The notes beneath the pieces are model-generated. The model was not told the DNA's origin and did no database searches. It saw only the letters and a list, made by a program, of their open reading frames with translations. This document shows, piece by piece, positions 27,801 to 33,444 of a stretch of 43,696 nt of DNA. The stretch is from Candidatus Chloroheliaceae bacterium (GTDB lineage Bacteria > Chloroflexota > Chloroflexia > Chloroheliales > Chloroheliaceae), in assembly GCA_013390945.1 (NCBI GenBank), contig JACAUC010000017.1:1-43696 (forward strand), written 5' to 3'. The number at the start of each line of letters is the position of its first letter. Position 1 is the first letter of the stretch. Made by a program: the position numbers and the translations under genes.

Positions 27801-27881
27801 AAGATATGGCTGAAATACCGCTTCCCTATAGAGAAGGATTTTCTCTCCGAAATTTCTGACAAAGTAAGGGCTGAATTGTAA
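24822..27881 (+). CDS. vWA protein (SAV_2336-like) fused to a STAND NTPase module
   Basis: This 1019-aa fusion starts with a helical motif (AEELADLLWLAGFLP) and a linker, then the SAV_2336-type vWA region with MIDAS DESAS at about residue 178 and TGWYSGKVAKKLAEW. A helical segment follows. Around residues 565-595 LEELLQEAYPQKDQLEQCV resembles the beginning of an EAD1 death-like domain. From about 596 a STAND/AAA ATPase follows with Walker A GPRWIGKS (638-645) and Walker B LILLDEYDE (about 755-763). That last module is a close duplicate of the C-terminus of the protein encoded at 29758-33444. Typical vWA partners of VMAP systems do not end this way as far as I recall. The gene is tightly linked to moxR. 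Confidence 0.85.
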   Translation: MSEEYENAGLRDVVDTLGRAGLEMTAEELADLLWLAGFLPFTERRITSNPPSQPDTTSKAKSDPVNLPDEEDTTSPRSVEAEAPSLYSQTSDSSTTDRQARHGIGSLLFRSPAATALPGTLELGRALRPLKRRIPSRYHRVLDEQATVRRVAEEELKVWLPILRPAPVRWLDVALVVDESASMAMWEQTVGELQKVFERLGIFRDIRSWRLVTDETEPWLHAGSNRVKAIAHPFKELVNTSESRLIIVVSDCVSTGWYSGKVAKKLAEWGKHHPVTLLQLLPRRMWSRTGLGQATATRLRAPFPAAPSSRLLLTKAEQPLRPILRKVVALPVSEPVGVRVPVVVLEPRSFEVWAQAMLGRGTSSTPGFVLPLTSIAIKAESPDQEEDLSADERVKRFRESVSPEAMELASYLAVAPVNLPVARLIQQTLVPDARQVDIAEVFLGGLLQSISPPASKLEPEYVQYEFYPGVRELLASRRISDRFKVLDRVSEYITRHTGRPRDFRSILADPTSVGDLLMNEDMRSFATLSLSFLRDMGGQFADLAKRLEDTLNPSTPVIRKPNVLDHQQLEELLQEAYPQKDQLEQCVTDLYHDRKLKKNPYQFGLPVDTPPLFYGRKQEMYRLLSGLVGASGHTLLVGPRWIGKSSFLLMLKYLLEHPESRRHFEIPADWDVELDRFKPAYLSLQSLSPTPDSPLVRQFFLLLLRAVARAVNTQDKELDTLMELFRKHEKETGPLDATRNALKALMETQPESRVLILLDEYDEIHRQGNIQIAVNLRDLAIQQKEISITLLISSTFSLYSEVTSFSSPLYNIFKISSLGKLEEEDAQALVIHPSERIGVEWSSDAVIWLLKNTGYRPAYIQLFCQEVIEELRKVQNNFVTQELVNNLAENLVEKLSTFQFLFEDIWKNTNGIGQLILSFLRDKSIPVERNEIRHYVLQHLKELAGSHTVESGSTSLDQSNDQTFRKAMIWLENVLDVISPNRQRCYEFSVPLFKIWLKYRFPIEKDFLSEISDKVRAEL
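26609..27850 (+). repeat. STAND module duplication, copy 1
   Basis: About 1.24 kb here is closely similar to 32141-33400 in the same orientation, starting sharply at TGAAAAAGAACCCTTACCAG in both. Roughly four in five encoded residues match by eye, with one small indel near the end. The upstream coding sequences are unrelated, so this is a domain-level duplication. Confidence 0.88.
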
Positions 27882-28284
27882 GGATGGGTTTTCGTACACA
27901 TTGGACGTTGCTATGAAACTCCCAGGATGGAAAGCCTTGCCATACCCTGCTTGGGATAGTATGCCTATTGGAACATAGAACAACGTTAAGGGATTTTAGG
28001 CTTTACCAATGGGCTAAATAATAGCACAAGATAAAAACCAACAATAATTAGCTACCTGTCAAAAAATGTGTTGCTTATTATTGGTAGTAGTTTTTAGTCC
28101 TTAGCAGGGGTGGAATTTGCTTATTATCGGAAGCTTTGACCCTAAATTGCTTCTGATAAAGAGATGTTGTCGCTTGAAAGGAAAACCAAAGTTTGATAAT
28201 CTATTACCGTTGTTTCATGTTCCAAGGTGCATGTTACTCTAAATTAAAATATAAATTTGTAGAATTTGGCAAGAGAAAATAAAT
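27882..28284. other. 403-bp intergenic region rich in inverted and direct repeats
   Basis: No gene is seen. ACGTTG (27905-27910) and CAACGT (27981-27986) with adjoining CTATG/CATAG could close a long hairpin just after the vWA stop. TTGCTTATTATTGG (28071-28084) recurs as TTGCTTATTATCGG (28117-28130). TATCGGAAGC (28125-28134) pairs with GCTTCTGATA (28149-28158), a 10-bp stem with one wobble. These may be a terminator and operators for the downstream winged-helix ATPase. No convincing -35/-10 pair was found. Confidence 0.4.
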
Positions 28285-29748
28285 ATGTATCGTTTAATTT
28301 TCCCCGATTGGATAACTGAAAGTAAAGATTATTACGGACGAGCAGAGCAGTTGGAACAAATCAAAAATGCGCTCTCATATAATGCCCCTTGCGTTATATT
28401 AGGTGAGCGCCGTACCGGAAAAACCTCAACCTTGCACGTAATCACTAACTACCTTAAAGAGACTAAGAACCCGCGTTATATACCATTAATTGTCGAACAA
28501 ATGCAGGATGAAACCTTCAAGAAACTGACTTTACGCCAATTTGCTAGGATTATACTTGGCAAACTGACCGACAGCCTAGGTAAAAGTTTGCGCGACACTG
28601 GCTACTTGGATGAAAATGATCGGCTTCGAGTGGAAACACCGGAACAGTTTGAGGAAGCTTTTTCCAACATCATAAAAGTGGTGGAGGGTGCCGCAAGTAA
28701 ATTCTATGTTTTAGCAATAGATGAGTTTGATGCTATTATAGAACTTGCCCCTGAGTCTGATTTAATTCAAGAACTGATTACCCATCTATTGATGAAGAAT
28801 AGCACACTACCAATAGTGGTTTTCCTCACTATGACCCGGTTGCCAGAAGCGTTGCGCCATTCCATCGCCTCTCCTGTTCTTAGCGGCGTTAAGATTATCC
28901 ATCTTCGCCCTTTGGTAGATGAGGAGCTGCGGACAATGGTGGATGACATTTTTGTGGGCCTCTCCCTCTTTCAAACTAGCCATCTGGAGTGGCTGCTAAA
29001 AATGTCGGGCGGGTATCCTTATTATATAAAATTGCTGCTAGATAATTTTTTACAGCTTTATGGCCTTGGTAAAACGCTTCCCACCGTCACCGCTCAGATG
29101 TTGCAGGCAGCTCTCGAAAAAGCTGTCACCGATTTAGGTGCTTTAACTACCCTAGTTAATATTTATGAGATGCACTTCGCGGAGGAAGAACGGCGGCTGG
29201 TGCTACTGCTGGCCTACCTGAAAGAAACAGCTTTACCTGTGGGTATTTTGAAGGAAATAAATACCTCCTGCATTACTGCCGCCAACCAGATGGTAAGCCG
29301 GGGTTACCTTATGAAAACGTCAGAGTATTACGATTTTCGCATCCGGTTCTGGGGAGACTGGCTGCGCGGCTGGGCCAATTTCGAGGAGGAATGTGAAAAT
29401 CTAAATTTAGACCTACATCTGAAATATATTAACCGCCCCTCTATCGAGATAGATGAGCGCGAAAATAAGGTGCGCGTAAAGGGCAGCTTACTAGAAGCTA
29501 CTCATACCGAATATAAGCTTTTGCTAGTTCTAGCGCAAAACCTAGGCCATTTGGTCAGGCGCAATACTCTGGTAGATAAGGTTTGGAGTACTGAACATCT
29601 CGCCCCAAACGTGCTTGATACCACCATTGGTCGTCTGCGTTCCAAGCTGGAAGAAAGAGGCTTAGAGGGGAAGAAATATATTGAACTGGTACGCGGGGAG
29701 GGCTATATCCTGCACGATGCTTATATCATTGGTGATAAGAGAGAGTAG
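28285..29748 (+). CDS. AAA/STAND ATPase with C-terminal OmpR-type winged helix
   Basis: This 487-aa protein joins an N-terminal ATPase (Walker A GERRTGKT at 40-47, Walker B VLAIDEFDA at about 142-150, followed by a STAND-like helical/winged arm with GGYPYYIKLLLDNF) to a C-terminal trans_reg_C winged helix (about 386-480: EYKLLLVLAQNLGHLVRRNTL, then TTIGRLRSKLEERG and VRGEGYIL). The architecture suggests an NTP-dependent sensor that directly binds DNA, instead of a two-component receiver. It is the first gene of the transcription unit that continues through the next STAND protein into the hyf-like genes (9-nt gap), and the upstream region contains inverted repeats that could be its sites. The signal is unknown. 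Confidence 0.85.
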   Translation: MYRLIFPDWITESKDYYGRAEQLEQIKNALSYNAPCVILGERRTGKTSTLHVITNYLKETKNPRYIPLIVEQMQDETFKKLTLRQFARIILGKLTDSLGKSLRDTGYLDENDRLRVETPEQFEEAFSNIIKVVEGAASKFYVLAIDEFDAIIELAPESDLIQELITHLLMKNSTLPIVVFLTMTRLPEALRHSIASPVLSGVKIIHLRPLVDEELRTMVDDIFVGLSLFQTSHLEWLLKMSGGYPYYIKLLLDNFLQLYGLGKTLPTVTAQMLQAALEKAVTDLGALTTLVNIYEMHFAEEERRLVLLLAYLKETALPVGILKEINTSCITAANQMVSRGYLMKTSEYYDFRIRFWGDWLRGWANFEEECENLNLDLHLKYINRPSIEIDERENKVRVKGSLLEATHTEYKLLLVLAQNLGHLVRRNTLVDKVWSTEHLAPNVLDTTIGRLRSKLEERGLEGKKYIELVRGEGYILHDAYIIGDKRE

Positions 29749-29757
29749 GTCTTCCAG

Positions 29758-32700
29758 ATGACTAAGCTTCAATATGACAATCTATATACCTTTAGAAATT
29801 CCGTCAACTGCTGGGACGGCCTTGTCGCAGGTTTTATTCTCGAAAGAAAGCAAACCCACGGCTTTTCTCAGGAAATACTTCAGGTGTATCTCGATCATAT
29901 ACCAGAGGTTCAACAACCAAACCTTCGCGTCATTACCCTAGACGAATTGCAGCAAGAGGCTCTGGGTGATGAAATTATCTTTATGGCTGCTTTTGCCGCC
30001 CTCGACGTAATTCGCCTCGACCTACTTTTCAGAGGCCCCTCCTTCTATGCTCTTGAGAAACTATTCCTCAAAGAAGGACAACTTGAGCCACTCGGCTCCA
30101 CTATCAAAAGATTGGTTTTATGGCTATCCAACTACCTTTCAGATTTGCCTGAAGAGGAATATCCGAAAGCCTTTCATCATGCCAAAATCAAACTTATTAA
30201 AACCTGCTTATATCTAGTTCTCAATAAAATCGAATGTCGTAATCTGATGGCACTGGTAATCCCGGATGATTTGGCCGCTTTTCTTAAAGAGGAAAATTAT
30301 TATCCCCTCTACCTTGACCCTGAAAAGCCTGAAAAGCTTAAAGAGCAGTTGAAAGAAAACTGGAAAGAGGCAAACACTTGGATCGTGGCGATGCGAGAAC
30401 TTTGCTTCTTAGACGACACCATCCTGCCTGATGCAGCTAATTTCATTGAGTTACGCGAGGTTTTACGCTATCCTTGGCACAAGGAGGTACTTAAAGCTAA
30501 TACTACGGCACTGGCCCTAGCCTTCCAGAGTTATGCTCGTCTGGAGACTAGTCTACTGGATATAGCTTTGGGGTTAAAACTTGAAAGTCTGCTCTTTTCA
30601 AAAGATGTGGACGATTTGCTGGCAGTTTGTTTGAATCGAAATTTCGAGGGAGTGAGCGGAAATGGAGTGCTTTACGTCTATCGCACTCTTAGCACCGACG
30701 AGAAATTCGGTGGAGCTTGCTCTGGTTCTTGCTTCAGAGCAAGCGTAACGAGCAGTTCTACAGAATCGGCTATTCTTTCGGTAGGACAGCTGACTCTGGA
30801 AACCTCTTGTCCCTTTCCCGCCCAGAAGGTCTTGATTAGTTTCCCCCCCATTCAAAAAAGGCTGGAAAGTTGCTATTTTAACCCCACTCTTAACCTAGGC
30901 CGTGCCATCTGGAACACTGGTCATGTTAGAATTCTGGCCCGTACTCTCTGGTTATTCTATCGCTATATGCTGGAGAGCGAAGCGACCAGCCAAGAAGCTA
31001 TAACCGAAGAGCGAATGACCCTGATCCTAGAGCCTATAATGCGGGCTATTACTCTTTATGGCCTCTGGAATCCGTGGGAGTGGCGCATGTACCGCTGGGA
31101 ACTTGACCTCGGACTTTGCTATGCAGACCTGCTAGAGGGCTTGGACAAAGCGGCGAACAATATCACCTTCATCGGTTCAGCCCGTCACTATTATAAGGTG
31201 CTGAAAGCTTGGTATAGTTTCTCGGACAAATCTACTTCCAGCAGCATCAAAAAAAAGCTGCAAGAGATTCTGGACGAGCAACGCCGTTTCGATTCTACGC
31301 TGGAGGCGGCAGGAAAGGAGGGGGAGGCTTATAAAACCACTCTTCTAACCCTGATCGGATTGGTAGAAAAGCTGTTGTATTCTCCTAAAGAAGATAAACA
31401 CCTAGAAGTTAGCGAAGAGATTTCGGCTGGCCGTGAAATTAGCGAGGAGAATTGGTCCGATTCCAGTACGGCAGCTTATGAGATTATAAGGCAAACCGAA
31501 CAAAAAGCCGCCTGTAATTGGGAACTCCCACTCCCTATCCCCTCCGAAGTCTTTACTCACGCTTGGAATACTTTATTGAACAAGCGTCGCAAACGTCAGG
31601 TGTTGGTTTATAATCAGGATTTACCCACCGGTGAGCTTTCTTCTATGCTCAAAGAGCTTAAAGACGGTTTGACTCACCTGCGCCGTCTCTTGTATGCGCC
31701 CTTACACGAAAAGAGATTGCTGGAATATGCCTATGATGAGGAGATCAGCCGGATCAATAGCTTGCTGGATGAACTGGATCGTGGTGTGCGGGTTAATATA
31801 ACACTGGCGAATCCAGATATTTTTATGCACCAAGAAGTAGACCTGATTTTTCGGGTCTCTAATCAGGGAAGTTTTGAGGCCAAAAACCTAGTAATCCTGA
31901 TACGTAAGATGAAAGGGTTACACTTGGGAACCGGGGCACTCTCCTCCAGACATGCTTTTCCAAAACTCGGACCCAAAGAGAGTCATACCCTTAACTTACC
32001 CGTGCGACCAGTTGACATTCGAGGGGCCAATGTACGGCTGGACATGACTTATCATGACCATGAGGATCATAAGCATACTTTGGTCTTTGACAAATCGCTC
32101 AATGTAAGACACCGCGCCCACACTGCCGGGGTGAACATGCTGAAAAAGAACCCTTACCAGTTTGGGTTGCCCGTGGATAATCCGGCCCTTTTTTACGGGC
32201 GCAAACCAGAGATGAGCAAACTTTTGTCAGGGCTGGTGGGGCCAAGTAGCCACACCTTCCTGATAGGTTCGCGCCGAATCGGTAAATCTTCCTTCTTATT
32301 GATGCTCAAATACTTATTGGAACATCCCACTAGTCGTCGTCACTTTAACATTCCGGTAGATTGGGATGTGGAACTAGACCGTTTCAAGTCGGCCTATATC
32401 TCGCTCCAGAGCCTCAGCCCTACCCCTGATTCGTCGTTGGTGCGGCAATTCTTCCTGCTCTTGTTAAGAGAGGTGGCTAAAGCCGTAGCTATACCGAACG
32501 AAGAATTAGAGGAACTAATGGGCTTATTTGGCAAGCACGAAAAAGAGACCGGTCCACTGGATGCTACCAGAGATGCGCTAAAAACTTTAATGGAAAAACG
32601 ACCTGAAATGCGGGCCTTGATCTTATTAGATGAATATGATGAAATACACCGTCAGGGTAACGCTCAGATTGGGGTCAATTTGCGCGACCTAGCCATCCAG

Positions 32701-33444
32701 CAAAAGGAAATTCCTCTAACCCTAGTGATCTCTAGCACCGTAGCCCTCTATAGCGAGGGTGCCTCTTTTAGTTCACCACTCCATAACATTTTTAAGATAA
32801 GTAGTCTGGGGAAATTGGAAGAAGAGGATGCCCAAGCTTTAGTAGTTCATCCTAGTGCCGAGATTGGGGTAGAGTGGAGTTCTGACGCAGTTATCCGTCT
32901 CCTCAAAAATACGGGCTACCGTCCAGCCTATATTCAACTCTTTTGCCAAGAAGTAATCGAAGAATTGAGAAAAGCTCAAAATAATTTTGTAACTCAAGAG
33001 CTAGTAAACAATTTAGCGGAAAAAATGGTAGAAAACCTCTCCACTTTCCAGACGCTTTTTGAAGACATCTGGAAGAGTATAGATGGAATCGGGCAGCTTA
33101 TCCTTTCCTTTCTAATAGATAAAAGTATTCCGATAGAGCGGGACGAGATTCGTCACTATGTCTTGCAACAGCTAAATTTATTGGCTGTGCCAGAGGAGAC
33201 AAAGGAAGCCAACAGCACTTTGGAGGGTCGTTCGGTTGACCGAGCTAACGAGCAACTTTTCAGAAGAGCGATGGAGTGGTTAGAAAATGTTTCGGATGTT
33301 ATTTCACCAAACCGACAAAGACGCTATGAATTTTCGGTACCTCTCTTTAAAGTATGGCTGAAACACCGCTTCTCTTTAGAGCGCGAGTTTCTCTCCGATA
33401 TTTATGAGAAAATAAAAGCAGACGGGTTGAAGAAGGATGGATAA
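29758..33444 (+). CDS. Large STAND NTPase protein, unknown N-terminus
   Basis: This 1228-aa protein has about 680 residues of unrecognised, mostly helical sequence with many Trp/Tyr, then a beta-rich CARDB/Ig-like segment (about 680-785: VNITLANPDIFMHQEVDLIF...), then the STAND module with Walker A GSRRIGKS (837-844) and Walker B LILLDEYDE (about 953-961). The STAND module duplicates that on the vWA protein. Two translated dispersed repeats sit in the N-terminal part: residues near 320-335 (from 30715-30759) and SAGR near 556. The gene begins 9 nt after the winged-helix ATPase gene, and its last 8 nt overlap the first hyf-like gene. The role is unknown; sensor or scaffold ATPase is plausible. 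Confidence 0.75.
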   Translation: MTKLQYDNLYTFRNSVNCWDGLVAGFILERKQTHGFSQEILQVYLDHIPEVQQPNLRVITLDELQQEALGDEIIFMAAFAALDVIRLDLLFRGPSFYALEKLFLKEGQLEPLGSTIKRLVLWLSNYLSDLPEEEYPKAFHHAKIKLIKTCLYLVLNKIECRNLMALVIPDDLAAFLKEENYYPLYLDPEKPEKLKEQLKENWKEANTWIVAMRELCFLDDTILPDAANFIELREVLRYPWHKEVLKANTTALALAFQSYARLETSLLDIALGLKLESLLFSKDVDDLLAVCLNRNFEGVSGNGVLYVYRTLSTDEKFGGACSGSCFRASVTSSSTESAILSVGQLTLETSCPFPAQKVLISFPPIQKRLESCYFNPTLNLGRAIWNTGHVRILARTLWLFYRYMLESEATSQEAITEERMTLILEPIMRAITLYGLWNPWEWRMYRWELDLGLCYADLLEGLDKAANNITFIGSARHYYKVLKAWYSFSDKSTSSSIKKKLQEILDEQRRFDSTLEAAGKEGEAYKTTLLTLIGLVEKLLYSPKEDKHLEVSEEISAGREISEENWSDSSTAAYEIIRQTEQKAACNWELPLPIPSEVFTHAWNTLLNKRRKRQVLVYNQDLPTGELSSMLKELKDGLTHLRRLLYAPLHEKRLLEYAYDEEISRINSLLDELDRGVRVNITLANPDIFMHQEVDLIFRVSNQGSFEAKNLVILIRKMKGLHLGTGALSSRHAFPKLGPKESHTLNLPVRPVDIRGANVRLDMTYHDHEDHKHTLVFDKSLNVRHRAHTAGVNMLKKNPYQFGLPVDNPALFYGRKPEMSKLLSGLVGPSSHTFLIGSRRIGKSSFLLMLKYLLEHPTSRRHFNIPVDWDVELDRFKSAYISLQSLSPTPDSSLVRQFFLLLLREVAKAVAIPNEELEELMGLFGKHEKETGPLDATRDALKTLMEKRPEMRALILLDEYDEIHRQGNAQIGVNLRDLAIQQKEIPLTLVISSTVALYSEGASFSSPLHNIFKISSLGKLEEEDAQALVVHPSAEIGVEWSSDAVIRLLKNTGYRPAYIQLFCQEVIEELRKAQNNFVTQELVNNLAEKMVENLSTFQTLFEDIWKSIDGIGQLILSFLIDKSIPIERDEIRHYVLQQLNLLAVPEETKEANSTLEGRSVDRANEQLFRRAMEWLENVSDVISPNRQRRYEFSVPLFKVWLKHRFSLEREFLSDIYEKIKADGLKKDG
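30715..30759 (+). repeat. Translated palindrome plus repeat GTAACGAGCAGTT
   Basis: GCTTGCTCTG (30715-30724) and CAGAGCAAGC (30735-30744) form a perfect 10-bp stem, directly followed by the dispersed 13-mer GTAACGAGCAGTT (30745-30757). The segment is translated in frame as a Cys/Ser-rich low-complexity stretch (ACSGSCFRASVTSSS), unlike its surroundings. Confidence 0.7.
31406..31450 (+). repeat. TTCGGCTGGCCG repeat flanked by a short direct repeat
   Basis: The exact 12-mer TTCGGCTGGCCG (31422-31433) is bracketed by GAAGTTAGCGAAGAG (31405-31419) and GAAATTAGCGAGGAG (31435-31449). The protein reads VSEEISAGREISEE. The flanking duplication suggests how the repeat inserted. Confidence 0.65.
32141..33400 (+). 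repeat. STAND module duplication, copy 2
   Basis: Direct, diverged copy of 26609-27850. The copies lie about 5.5 kb apart in the same orientation and so are possible substrates for recombination deleting the winged-helix ATPase gene. Confidence 0.88.

Noticed and set aside
28071-28158. Riboswitch or tRNA-like structure
   Set aside because: Only short AT-rich pairings are visible; no known riboswitch core or cloverleaf.
30598-30855. 85-aa minus-strand frame across the translated palindrome
   Set aside because: Antisense to the STAND gene, opened by the inserted palindrome; no start signals.
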